From Psococerastis gibbosa (Eukaryota > Arthropoda > Insecta > Psocodea > Psocidae), in contig OZ020485.1 of assembly GCA_963971405.1 (NCBI GenBank), forward strand, positions 34,739,921-34,803,920: a stretch of DNA of 64,000 nt, given 5' to 3'. Positions 22,068 to 33,945 of this stretch are shown one piece after another; the stretch's first letter is position 1, and every line of letters starts with the position of its first letter. Under the pieces are notes generated by a model, which was not told where the DNA came from, did no database searches, and worked only from the letters and a program-made list of their open reading frames with translations. A program made the translations under genes and the position numbers.

Positions 22068-24929
22068 AAATCATACATTATAGCATACCTACCGCAATTA
22101 ATAAAAATTATGAAGTTTTATTTAACATAAAACTAGTCAATTCTGGCTAGATTTTATATTTCACAATATCTTATGAGTTTACTATAGGCGTAGAGTTATA
22201 TTAGTATGATTTCTGATTGAAAATTTTAATTCGGCGGACTTTTGTCACCCAAGTATGGCCGCCAATTGTCCCATATTTTTCATGATGTCAACGCCTGGCT
22301 TAAAAAATAATCAGAATTCTGTTAAATTAGTGTACTACAAGATATATTAAGAAGTACAGTTACAGGCAATCTACTTCAAATACTTGAAATATTTCCGTAC
22401 TCAGACCGTTCTTAAGTGTCAGTGACTTAACTGTTAGTTTCAGGTTTGTATTTAGCCTATTAATTAAGAGTTTCCGTAAGCTGTGCTGCTCTTAACTAAC
22501 GGTATTGAAATTGTTTAGCAGTCTACGCATCATAGTTTTGAATAGCACTTCAAAAGTTTTAGCCTGCCGTACTTGTGAACTTAGCAATAAGCCTTTTACA
22601 AATGAAGCGACTTGTTGACAGTATGGGTAAAGTACACGATGCAATCAGAGGCTGTATTCCTCCACAGGTCGCTGAATGAGGGAAGCACACTTGTTGCATG
22701 CCACTGCACTTGTCGTTTGCAGTTAGAGCCGGCTCGCCGATTTTCAACTTTAAAGTGCTCTTCAAACTTGCTCCTTACCTCAAACGCTACTTTAACTGAC
22801 TTCCCTTGACTTGTTTCGCCATCGGCGTACTTGTTGAAGACGAGCGAGCGGCTGTATTGCATTAATCTTTCATTTAAATTGGGTGCGATTCGTTTTCATC
22901 ACCTCCACCTCTCTCTTTTGTTGTAACTTTTTGCATTTTGGAATTTCATTAGGTTTATGTCTTCTCCAGCCCAATTCCCGGACCGGGAAACGCTGTAACT
23001 TATTTTGTAATTTACATTAGGATGGTTTATCCCATCAATATTTAGGTTTAGTTTGTGAAAAGCTTAGTCAAGATGGCGGCTGGTGAAACTGAAATGGGAG
23101 GAAACCTCAAATCTCTGATAATGTTATTATGACAATAATTACTTTTATAGTTCTTGGAAGAGTTGTGATTTTACATTAGTGCTATAGGCCTACTCTTAGT
23201 CTTATTCGGTATTATCATAAGTTGGTGATTGCGTACAAATACTTCGAATGTCCAGTAACATCATTCATTGTGGAAATAGTAGGCAACTGATTTTTAATTA
23301 ATTTGCTTGGAAATGGGGACGAAAAAGCTAGGAATTGAAGCATAAAAAATTACACTCGTCGGGAAATTTTCACTGAGAATTCAGCCATATCTGAAGGGCT
23401 TGTTATGGACATTGTTGTACCTTGCCCTGCTTACGACCCCATCGGTTTTTCGGACATTACTGGTATCGTTCCCGAATGAATTTCTAGCCGTTGTCAAACT
23501 CGCGTCCTCGATGACGTCTACCTACACCGACTGCAAGTGACGATGGACAAGTTGAAACAGGCTTACCATTGACACTGTAACAGGCGTTAGTTAAAAGTGA
23601 AAGTCCATTCTATCCAGTGTTGAAACTCAAATAAATTTATTCCAATTCTTCAAACAATATAGGTTTACATAAAAAAAATATTTTTCGGGGGGGGGGGGAT
23701 CCGGATCCCTTGGACCACCCCCCTGGGCACGGCCATGGGCCTAACAATTGATTAGTAGGCAAATAGTTAGTGGCTTATTCTGCATTGTCAATTCTCCCAT
23801 TCCTTGACCCGCGGACTTCTGTTGCAGAAAGAGTCAGACTATTTATTGAGTGCTTCTCGGCAACGCGTTAAAAAAATGCACTGCCTGGTAGTTTTAGCCA
23901 ATACGTACAATGGGATTCCAGCAATACCGTCTGGTGACAGGAAGGGGGCAATTTTCTCGGAAAATGAACAGTCCAATTTCCTATATTTTCAAAGTGAATG
24001 TATTATTTCCGTGTCCCGTTGTATAAATGTTCGTGAATCAGGCTAGAGTATGAAAAAGAAACCCTTGAAATCTGACCTTAAGGGGTACATAAAAGAAAAT
24101 ATCAGACTCTGTGGGATGGGAAGTTGTAAACATGGTGTGCTAGAGCCACGTGGTTGCCCCCCTCCCCCAAGGGAGCAGTCTTCGTTTCTTATTGTCTCCC
24201 ATGATACCAGGTCGTTTGCCGGTTTTTCTAAAAGACTCTAGACGATAAAATGCTTCTTTTAAGGCGTTATCCACAATTCTATTGGTGTTTCCCTTCTGCC
24301 TTGTTCATTATGTATTTTTACTAGGCATTGTGTACACATTTACATTACTTTAAGTTTGTGGTCCTTCGTATTCCGGGAATTTATTGAAGAAAATGCTCGT
24401 TACGACATATTTGTACTACATTTCAACCAAAAATTTAGAGTAAAATGATGTCAAGGTCTACCGTTTTAGTTTCTTAATACCTACGGTAAAAATCCTGTCG
24501 TGGGTCCACCCGACCCAAATTTATAAGTACTTTTGCTTCACTCTTATTTGCATTTATACACGGCTACCGGGCATGTTGCTGATGACCTCAACATTCTACA
24601 CAGAGTAGTGGTCATAGAAGGGGACCTTTTAGCAGTCCTCAAGTCTGGTTATGTCTTTTCATGCCACAGCCCGTTTTTATATCCATTTACTGTCTACCTA
24701 CCGTGCAGTATACAAATTGAAAACGTGTAGGCTACTGGAGTAAAAACGTATATATATATTAATTAACTTTATGTAAAGTAACAATGTAAAGCAACAGAAA
24801 TAATTACTATAGTTATGCTAGTCCCGGTAAACGTGAATAAAATAAAATGAAGTCACGTTCCTGTTGCTTATTAAGAATGGGTTGCATGAAAAGTGAAAAG
24901 TCGAGGAAACTCCTGTTGATTCGCTCAAA
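22068..24929. other. Unassigned intronic sequence
   Basis: No recognised gene. A G-run and the phrase 'ggatccggatcccttggacc' at about 23686-23720 resemble one end of a hAT-type MITE, but no partner end was found. The open frames here are short, overlapping and without motifs. Confidence 0.4.
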
Positions 24930-25400
24930 ATAAACAACAACAGAAATATAGACGGATAAAACTGGGAAAGCTCGCCGGTTATTTGCCTGGGCCAACAAGC
25001 TCGGCAACAAATTACATCTTCACCTTGCAATAAAACCGGCCCGAAATGAATCTGGGAGGTGTAACCACCGTGGAAAAAACCAGGGAAAATGATAGAGAAT
25101 GGGAGGGGAGAGTTGATTACACCGAGCTCGCCGGACCTTCCCTGAGGACCCTCCCTGCTCAAAGTGGCTTTTTTCACAAAGTTCGCTCTACATATACGGA
25201 CTTAGAAATTAAACGCGCAGAGGGGGAGCAATTTTTACCTTGCGCCTTTTTTGCCTTATTAAGAAAGGTGGGCGGGCGGGGATGGGCCCCGCGTTCGGAA
25301 GTCATTGTAAACGATGAAGCCATTAGGCAGAAGGGTTTATTTAATCAACTCTTTCCAACTTCGAGTTTCATTTCTGCGTTCTGAAAGCCAACGAATTATT
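24930..25400. other. GC-raised non-repeat island
   Basis: Composition is clearly higher in GC than the flanks and no match to other repeats in the window was found. Overlapping open frames of 112 codons (25046-25384 +) and 119 codons (24818-25177 -) exist, but neither shows a domain, and frames on both strands are expected when stops become rare. It may be a conserved intronic element or an old GC-rich insertion. Confidence 0.3.
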
Positions 25401-25719
25401 ATTTTCTTCAAAATGAATAGCGAGTCCCTTCTGTCTCTCTAAGGTTTGAAATAATTAATTAGGAGTCTTAATAATGTTGCACCTTCTGGAACAATGCGAA
25501 GTCAAACAATTCTTTTAAGTGTGTAATTTCTGTAATTTGTGGTGTAAACAAAAAGCAGCTGTTTACAAGCTGGTATTAGCCTGTGACTCTTATTTATTTC
25601 CTCTATTTTGATGGGTTCTTTTTTAAGTAACTTAGCCGGCCTAATTTAATTTACAATGTTGAACTACCTACAAAATTTGTGCAGGTGCAGAAAACACTTT
25701 TATTAAAAAAAATAAATAA

Positions 25720-25955
25720 CTACCTATAGGTCAAAAAGCACCCATCTTTTGATTGTTTTTAATAAAATGTTAATCTCGTTCAACCAAATTAATGAATGTA
25801 TCCGATTAACCTCTTCAATCGCCTCACTAAGTAACCTAATAGGTACTTGTGTCGAGTTACGACACGTCCCCGACCGCAAGGTGTGTTGAGACTCGCACAT
25901 GTACCAGCACGCTACCACCTTGCCACTGAAAGCAATAGATACTCCTGTAGTATTA
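25720..25955 (-). repeat. Dispersed repeat (family T), minus copy
   Basis: Reverse complement of the copy at 29975-30135. Shared blocks are GGCAAGGTGGTAGCGTGCT, 'gtaactc.acac..gtact', and 'gaagaggt.aatcggatacat'. The leading block resembles a pol III A box (TGGTAGCGTGC), so this may be a tRNA-derived SINE, but I do not see a clear B box. Confidence 0.55.
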
Positions 25956-25979
25956 CTCCGCATTGAAACAGTTCCTGCA

Positions 25980-26360
25980 GAAGAGCATCACTTGCTATTA
26001 ATCGCGAGTGGGAAGGGGACTGGGGAGCCACATTGAGCGTTACCAAACATCCTTAATATTGGAACCCGACAAACTACTTTCCACAATTGCTTCGACCTCC
26101 TCAAAGCTTTCCAATTCCGCAGCTTACGCAATCTGTTTACACTTGGAACTGTGTCCCTCTGGCAAATACCCGCCCCTTTATACACAAGCGGAAGGAAATG
26201 CAGCCGTGTTGGAATTGTTTGAATAAGGCTCTTTGTATATTGGTTTTTATCGCCTAGGGAAAGGCTGCTGCTTTCGTTCGTGACTCCAATCGAAATTGCT
26301 GGGGCGATCGTCCTAACGGTCACGCCGATCGGCTTGGGAAATCCATGCTCGGTTGCTCAA
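25980..26360. other. GC-raised non-repeat island
   Basis: Mixed-composition single-copy stretch with overlapping open frames on both strands (26008-26226 +, 25988-26323 -) but no recognisable domain. It lies 1.6 kb upstream of the 49-nt CELF exon. A regulatory role is possible, and nothing more can be said from sequence alone. Confidence 0.3.
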
Positions 26361-26837
26361 CTAAGGGGGCTTTAAAGACGAAATGGTTCATCTTCTCTGA
26401 GGGTTTCAGCCTTTTCATTTCTTAACAAACACTGTTGATGGGAAGAGTAACTGGATAACTTATTGAAACTTTAAGGTACACATTGCAGCACTTAATATGA
26501 ATTTCCACTTTTTAGTCCTAATGCCCCATTTATGCATTCAGCGATTGTAGAGATACAAAAACATAAGCTTGCTGTTTCGCCCTGTGTGTACAGATGATAT
26601 ACCCTTATCCATAATACAAATTACAAAAAATTAACCTGTAAATCTATACAATTGATTTTCATCAAAATGATAAATCATTAATGAAAATGATAAATCATTA
26701 ATGAAAATTCAACTTTCCAAAGAAATTAAAATCTTGCAATATTTTCTAACTGATCATAAACTAAACTAGATATAGATATTATTTAGACAACAGTTTACTT
26801 ATCTTTTGTGCCCTATCCAAATAATCCCTTACCAATG

Positions 26838-27062
26838 TTAAATAAAATAAATAAATAAGGACTTTTTGTTCTATTACTAAGCCAACCTAGCGGAGTTAGG
26901 GCTATAAAGCTCTCTCTCTTACACTCAACTAGGAAGGCCCGGGACCGCCTGCTTTACATGCCCTCCAGAAAATTTAGGAAGTGTAGGACTCGAACCAACA
27001 ACCTTTCGGGTGAAAGTCAGAGACCGTACCACTACTGTACATGTCCTGGCATGTTCTCCTAT
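26838..27062 (-). mobile_element. tRNA-derived SINE (family S), best copy
   Basis: Sense strand is minus. At the right (5') end the minus strand reads a tRNA-like head: AGTAGTGGTACGGTCTCTGA (A-box-like), then AGGTTGTTGGTTCGAGTCCT, a near-perfect pol III B box (GGTTCGANTCC). The body runs leftward through GGAGGGCATGTAAAGCAGGC and TAGGTTGGCTTAGTAATAGA to a (TTTA)n tail at 26838-26860 on the + strand. Related copies in the same orientation are at 3738-3838, 3905-4041 and 18208-18392. Confidence 0.8.
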
Positions 27063-27539
27063 AAGTCGATTTATCTTAATTTGGGGTAATTTGTCACACA
27101 ATTAGTTAAGCAAAATTAATGAAACTTGGTGTCCTTGTGCTGTAATATGCTTGTATTTGGCTATATCGACTGTTCTCTTTGAAATAAAAGAAAAATAAGG
27201 TAATGGAGGAGGAAATCAAGCTCTAACAGAAAGGTGATATCGCAGCGCCTATCACATGGGCTTAAAATTGAAAACTTGTGAGAGAATTCTTTGGTGGGAT
27301 AGGCATTTTGATTACACCGGCTATTTTAATTACTCGAATGGGAGCCTTTGATAAATTGCTACAGGGATATACTGTACAGTATACTGTATTCACCAAGCTC
27401 TCCTACCCCTTCCCCCTTATATTCATTTCTGCTATGGGGTTTGTTATGCAAAGCCTTTTCCAATATTTGAAAGTGATTTTGACCAATGAATTCGCACCAA
27501 ACTATTGTTGTGGCTCTTGCTTTCAACCACATGCAACAC
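27063..27539. other. Unassigned intronic sequence
   Basis: Nothing recognised. Small open frames show no motifs. Confidence 0.4.
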
Positions 27540-27735
27540 GCTGCTTCTTCTGCTTTTTCTGGCTGTACAGCCCGTGATGGGCTGTGGCCTGCTCGACAAC
27601 TCTCCTCCATTCATCTCGGTTTTGTACGACGCTCCACCATCTACGGACTCCCTACTGGCGGAGGTCGGTTTCTAGTTCGTCCTTCCAGCGGTTTTGTGGG
27701 CGTCCCTGCAGTCTTCCCACAACTAAACGTAGTAT
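27540..27735 (-). pseudogene. LINE RT C-terminal fragment
   Basis: Minus-strand frame: GRPQNRWKDELETDLRQ, stop, GVRRWWSVVQNRDEWRRVVE, then QATAHHGL. This is the GRP-x-x-RW-DELE-DL block and W-rich end typical of non-LTR RTs of one clade. It pairs with the + strand copy at 14047-14160. One internal stop. An A/G-rich segment follows the coding end, as in a LINE 3' terminus. It ends about 245 bases upstream of the CELF exon. Confidence 0.75.
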
Positions 27736-27979
27736 AATGCGTATATTTTAAAGAAAGAAAAAAAATTTCTTTATTTTCCATATGGGCAAATTTTTGTAAC
27801 TTTTTGCTTTCTATCTATTGTAGAATATTTGGCAATGTTATTTTTTACCATTATTTGCGTGCAGAGGACTAAAGTTTTGTTATAGTTATCATTTTTTATG
27901 TTTAAAAAAAACTTTCTCTAAAACTTCTAATGCATTTTTGTTTTGCTTACTTATCTAATTCGCTTCTTTTTTATTACAG

Positions 27980-28028
27980 ATGAACCGGCCTATACAAGTT
28001 AAACCTGCGGACAGTGAAAATCGTGGAG
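27980..28028 (+). CDS. CELF (bruno-3-like): CELF/Bruno-like RNA-binding protein, internal exon (RRM1-RRM2 linker), 49 nt
   Basis: The exon encodes MNRPIQVKPADSENRG plus the first base of the next codon. This is the invariant linker that follows RRM1 in CELF3-6/Bruno-3 proteins (M-N-R-P-I-Q-V-K-P-A-D-S-E); CELF1/2 differ here. The acceptor is strong: a possible branch site TCTAAT about 20 bases upstream, then TTCTTTTTTATTACAG. The donor is GAG|GTTTGT. Phase is 0 at entry and 1 at exit, which fits exon 37199-37324 exactly (G|AT gives Asp). The ATG is an internal Met, not a start. The preceding exon, which should encode the RRM1 RNP1 region GCAFLTY and the end of RRM1, was not located in 1-27979. 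Confidence 0.93.
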
Positions 28029-28593
28029 GTTTGTTAATTTGTCACTTCCTTGTTAATTTTATTAAGGCAAAAGTAACTATAATGATCATAGTGATAGTTT
28101 TTATGCGTTTCCCCAGAATAATTATTGTCAGGAAATAAGAATCTGCTTTAACGGAAGTATTGATGTATTGCAATAGAAATAATTCCTTACAACAATAAGT
28201 ACACCCAGTTTAGACTTTAAATATAAATATTAAAGTATTCTTTTAAATTCAGAATAATTTGATAGATAACGAAGTATGTACTCTATTGCAAAACTCCACC
28301 AGATAGTTTCACGGGCTACACTTGCATTATCAATTTCGACATTGTTCTTTAAATTACTAATTTTCTGAAAGTGAAAGTCTGGTGGATAGTCAATTGAGAT
28401 GATATTCTTCCTAGGCCTTTAGAACTCGTATATTATGCAATTATTTATATTTTATGAAAACTCCAAACTTGATTTTTCGAACCTATCATATAGTAGATCC
28501 TAAGAGCATGATTCGAGCCGCAATCAAAATATAGGATTTCATTTGCCATTACAAGACCTTGTAGCTAGGTTTAATAGAAAACTACAGGCACGC

Positions 28594-28697
28594 GGTAACT
28601 TATTATCGGGGTTAAAATTGTAAACAAATTTTTAGAATGCTAAGTGCCACTCTAAAATTGTTTTGTTCGCCATTTTCGACCCCGGTGATAAGTTAAC
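28594..28697. mobile_element. Foldback element (diverged family C)
   Basis: Left arm GTAACTTATTATCGGGGTTA and right arm reading GTTAACTTATCACCGGGGTC on the other strand, with the shared interior phrase 'aaaattgtaaac'. Both the interior and the arms resemble the palindromic family at 45840-46117 and 60966-61275. Confidence 0.5.
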
Positions 28698-29029
28698 TTG
28701 TTACTGCTGCTGGTGAATCGTAGATATAAATTAAAAAAATATTAAATTTTTCTTAGAAAATTGTAACATTTTCGTTATGGAATGCCTATGAATCATCGGT
28801 CACTCTAAAAGTGTTCATAATAACTTTTCAGTATGATATTATAATTTTTTAATCGGATATGAAGTTTTGTTTCTTAAATTTTCATTTTAAATCTAATTAA
28901 GCTTAATTGTGTAAGCCCATGGCTATTGTATTGATAAACGATACTGCTCCAAGAACTGTTTCTTTACACAGTAGACTTCTGCAATTCTTAATACTTCTAT
29001 AATTACAAAGAGCAGTCAGGTGATAAAGC

Positions 29030-29195
29030 AGTGTTGATTGGCCGTGGTTGATCTGAAAGGGTACTTCTGTTTTGTTGATTTCTTCAGTGGCACTGCGTAG
29101 GGTTCTATGATTGCTTCTCATAGTCTCCGAAGTGCGTTTTCAAATTGACCACGGCCCATCAGCCCGGATACTGCTGCTTCATCAACACGTCTTGT
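29030..29195. repeat. Family B palindromic repeat, copy
   Basis: Left end 'gattggccgtggttgatctg' and right end 'ccacggcccatcagcccgga' are inverted copies of the family B terminus. A 'cttcagtggcac' block lies between. Length is about 165 bp. Confidence 0.6.
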
Positions 29196-29974
29196 TCACT
29201 CGTGCATAGTTAGTTTTTTGTCATTGAAAAATTACTCATCATGTAAATAAGTACCTATTGAATTCCCCAATAATTTTTAATTATTATTTCCTCTTTGTAC
29301 TGCTAATTAATATTAAAAATATGAAATAGTCTTTAGCAACCTAGATCAGGACTTGGGGTTTCAATGAATTCGCATGAATTCTGGATACTTTTCATATCGA
29401 AAACTGTAGCTGTCTAATTTAAAATTGATAAGTTATCTCTTTTTTTAACCTTCGAAGGACGGTACTTGTTAGTTATTGGGATTCCTTACCTTAACTCAAC
29501 TGCATCGAATATAGTCAAGTATTTTGGCAATTTACCACCATTATTTCGATTATATTTAGATCTAGTCACTTTCTTCTTGCCATACTAGTTAGCACATCAT
29601 GTGTCAAGTTGCCATAGTTCGTTGCGATGGTTCTGTCAATTATTTTTTCCTTGCTGCCGCTATGGTGTGATTCGAGGCTCGTGGTTACTATATAGCTATA
29701 GTATCGTACCAAGGACATTATCTGCAGGTATCAGTTGCGTCCGAAGGTAATTTACCCAAAAGCTAAGTTTCTCTTGAGCGATTGAGCGTAAAAGAAATCA
29801 TTAAACAATTTGAAGAAAAAAAGAAATCAATTACGCTAGAAAATCTGGTTTCAAACTTTTACAATAAATTACTAATGTGATTGTTTACTGAATGCGTCCG
29901 TTTGCTATTAAATGCCCCTGGCTTTACATTTGGGACGAACCTTTGGGACGCAATTCATATCTGATATCGACTTC

Positions 29975-30135
29975 GATGGCAAGGTGGTAGCGTGCTTGTA
30001 CTTGTTCCAGTCTCTACAAGCCATGCGATCGGAGACGGGCCGTAACTCAACACGGGTACTAACCTACGGAGGCGACTGAAGAGGTCAATCGGATACATTC
30101 ATTAGATTGTTTATATGCGATTAACCCCTTTTTAG
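29975..30135 (+). repeat. Dispersed repeat (family T), plus copy
   Basis: Matches the reverse complement of 25720-25955 across GGCAAGGTGGTAGCGTGCT, the central 'gggccgtaactcaacac' and 'gaagaggtcaatcggataca'. It could be a tRNA-derived SINE by its A-box-like start. Confidence 0.55.
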
Positions 30136-31424
30136 AAAAGAAAGAAAGAAAAGACAATCCATCTAAATTAGGGACGCAACTAGTACCTAGAATTAAATTT
30201 GGCAACTCCAGTGACTTCAACAATGAGGTATAATTTATCAAGTTCCTAAATGTTGCGTAAAACGTGCCTGATACTGATGAGACGACCTGTTTTATTCCTT
30301 ACAGTGCAAAGATGAGGAGATGATGGGGATGTGTGCAGGGCACAGCTGCAGGTAACTCCTCTGTCTGTTAGATTCCCCTGTGCTCCTTATCCCCTACTAT
30401 TTCCTACCCGTTTCTTCCCCTCTTTGTGTACTTCTCCTAATTTTAGAAATTGGCCGTTACTTTATTTCAAAGTATAAAACAGCGTCTCCAATTTTTTGCA
30501 GACAATATTAATTATAAAACAGACTTTCAGTGACATCTGTGGCTCAATTTTATGCCAATATTTTGAAATTGATGTTTTTATAACATCTTGTACTAATAAG
30601 AAGTTCATAAAAATCCAAACGTATTAAAACATAAAAGAAGTTTACAAACTTGTTTGAGAGCAGCGATCGATCAATTTAGTCGTATCCCTGTCATTGAATA
30701 ATTATGAGCATGGGCTTTTTACAAAGTGCCTGTCTGTATAAAGCTACGATACTTTATTTTTGAAACTTGAATCAAGAATATGCGCGCTCATGAAAGTCTT
30801 CATCGAAACGCATTAAATTAGTTATAAAATTCTACAAGTAGGTACTCTCATTATCTACTATGATTTCGATATTCAGCACTTACTGTGCAGTGCTCGCGCA
30901 TAGGAGTTTTTTCAGGTGAAACAAATAAATATAAACGTTAATTAAAATTTTGTAATAGAAACTACATTAAATTAATACTTAAATTAAATTTTGCATACTT
31001 TTCATTCCAACTCTGCTTCATTTTCCAATCATTCACTAATGCTGCTTCCTTATAATCATCTCCCTATATAATATGCTCTTAAATTATGTCTTGATTCGGC
31101 CAGTTCTAGGCAAAGTGATAATGGTCAGTCAGAGGAAAATGTTTTAGCCAACGCCTATTTGTGTGGTAAAATGGACGGATGAGGATGTCAACAGATCAAA
31201 TCAAGCGGCTACCATATGGAAGCACAGACCAAACAGAGGCAACTAAATTTACATATGAAGCCTTTACCGTGATGAAAACGAAATGCTATTTGCGAAACCC
31301 AATGAGGCTCGATCGCGTTTGATAGTTCGTGTTATTTCCATATACAAACACTGGCTTTCATCCAAAGGTGACCATACACTACCGGCACTCAAAGGTCTAA
31401 AAGGGCCAGATCATTTTCCGTTTT

Positions 31425-32059
31425 AACCTATCCGTTCAGCTCTATCAAACATGACTCTAACCATTTACCCTACATACAACTTACAAGTTATATTATATTA
31501 ACATATATGTTACCTACCACTAGATTTATTAGAAGATTAATAATCTTCAGCAAGTGGCTCGTGATGATAATAATAATAATAACAATAATTAAAATATGTT
31601 CAATATCGAAATATTGCGGTCAATCCTTTAAACACGATTTAACCTATCCGTTCAGCGCTATCAAACATGACTCTAACCATTTCCCCTACATACAAGTTGC
31701 TTACATAGCCTATTAACATATGTTACCTACCACTGGAATTTGTTAGAAGAGTAATAATCTTCGGCAAGTGGCTCTTGATAATAATAATAATAATAATAAT
31801 AATTGAAATATGTTCAATATCGAAATATTGCTGTCAATCCTTTAAACACGATTTAACCTATCCGTTCAGCGCTATCAAGCATGACTCTAACCATTTACCC
31901 ATCATACAAGTTGCTTACATACTAACATAAAGGTATATGTTACCTACCACTGAAATTTTTTAGAAGAGTAATAATCTTCGGCAACTGGCTCTTGATAGTA
32001 ATAATAATGATTAAAATATGCCAATATCGAAATATTGCTGTCAATCCTTTAAACACGAT
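31425..32059. repeat. Tandem array, three ~215-bp units
   Basis: Units begin at 31425, 31641 and 31855 with AACCTATCCGTTCAGC and run through 'catgactctaaccattt', 'gttacctaccact' and 'taataatcttc.gcaa.tgg'. Each then passes a TAATAA microsatellite and 'caatatcgaaatattg' to 'tttaaacacgat'. Units differ mainly in the TAATAA length and scattered substitutions. No coding potential. It is a minisatellite produced by local duplication. Confidence 0.9.
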
Positions 32060-33385
32060 ATTGCTTTACCCTGCTTCTTCTCGCTTCCTCGAACCCCATT
32101 TTGTCGAACAATGAATGCTTCCGGAGATGAATGATGCTCTGCAACCTATTGGAACAAAGAATATATTCTCGCTCTCATTTTTTGAAAAGAGGATTTGGAT
32201 AATATTGCCTGAAAAGAAGACTCGAGGAATATGTCGTATATTAAATTCCCAACTCGACCCCAGCCCCTCTAAAGTTTAAAGAAAAAAAAGGACCTAAAAG
32301 CTAGTTACAATTTCATGAGAGTTATTGCCATGAACTGGCAACCCAGACTCTATTTTTTACTTTAACGCTCGAATGTACGGGCAATGTGGGATAACAGTTT
32401 TTCAAAGTTTGGTTAGTTTCCAAGTAAAGCACAGTTATATCTTCTTAACACGTGAAACATTTCGTTCTATTTTATTACAACCTTAGTATGTAGCTTGTGC
32501 GTGACGCCGTGGCTTTATCTCTTAGTGCAAATGAAAAATGAGCAAACACTTTGCATTTCCACAATTCATTAACACGCGCGAAGGTTCAACATCTACTAAA
32601 TAAAAAGCAACAATTAACTTTACTACTGTATATTCGTTCCTTACTAATGGAATTGGATGAGCAGATGATTTTACTAAGTTCACTGACAATAACTTTACCT
32701 AATTTTACAGAGCCTCAAGTTGATATAGGCACCTAAACCTTTGAACCTTTGAATGTTTCCTTATCACCCCCTTCCTCTGCAGCATAATTTCATTGAAACT
32801 TCCTTACAGATGTCGTTCGTGGCTAGCGGTGTGTCGTGACGTAGTATTCTACATTTATTTATTTCTGCTTATGAGCAATGTTGAATCAACGTGTTCCACG
32901 TTGCTCCAAAAACGAGAGTATTGGCGATCAACTCGTTATGCTCTCGAAATGAAAGTATTGCTTATTTTCAATGGCATATCTTCATTTCGAGATTTTGCAG
33001 ATTTTTTCTTCACAGCATTTGTTAGAACAAATTAAAACTGCAAATTTCAATTTCGTTCCGCATTGGTATCTTTATGTCTTTATATATTTTTATCTTACAA
33101 AATGTAGTTTTGGGATAATGTGTTGTATATAACCGATATTTTTTTTCTCCAACACATTAAATTAATTAATCATTGTTTTCAAAATGTTTAATTCCAGACT
33201 TCCCTATTTTTAATATAAATTAATTTGAATGGTCTATCGTATGGGTACTATAAATTGAAATGTGCAGTTAAATGTCGTTATTCCGTTGTTTAAATATTTT
33301 TGAATTTATCGTAGAACCACAGGCCACTTCCTTTGATGATAATCGGATAGTGGCCTATGGTGATGTTGTGAGTTCTCAGTTTCGT

Positions 33386-33945
33386 AAAAAATTAGTACCG
33401 GGTGGGCATTGTCCAGTGCCAAACTGTTAACCAAGCAATGTAGGCTGCGGTTTTTAGCAAGCTGTTATATTCTGCACATCTGGTTAGAATTATGGCACTA
33501 TTTATGTCAGATCAAAGCATAGTTTTTCTAATAATTGGCGTAGTATTTTTTTGTACCTATATGTTCAGCGTTTGCTACAGGTAAAACTTAGAGTAGCCTA
33601 GTATAGTTTAAAACAGTAAATGAGGCTATATTGAAAATACAAAAGTTACGGCCAGTATGGCCAGTGGGTGCTAATGAAGTACCTGTAGGCCTATATAGTA
33701 AAAATTATTACAGGGTGGATTTTTTCCAGTGCCAAACTGTTAACCAGGAAATGTAGGCTATGGGTTTTAGCAAGCTGTTATATTGTGCACATCTGATTAG
33801 AATTATGGCAGATCAAAGCATCGTTTTTCTAATGCGTAGTATTTTATGTATCTACAAGGTATATGTTCAGCATTTTTTAGAGGTAAAAATAATTACACAG
33901 TAATCTAGTACGGTATTTTGAAACAGTAAATGAGGTAGGCTATGT
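33386..33945. repeat. Tandem duplication, ~310-bp unit, two copies
   Basis: Copy 1 starts near 33386 and copy 2 near 33697. Both share 'ccagtgccaaactgttaacc', 'gcaagctgttatatt', 'gcacatctg.ttagaattat', 'cagatcaaagcat.gttttt' and 'aacagtaaatgaggc/t'. Copy 2 has several small deletions. No coding potential. Confidence 0.85.

Noticed and set aside
24818..25384. Overlapping 112- and 119-codon frames as genes
   Set aside because: Both strands are open over the same GC-raised stretch and neither shows any protein family signature.
31425..32059. CRISPR-like array
   Set aside because: Units of ~215 bp repeat over their full length without unique spacers. The window is eukaryotic.
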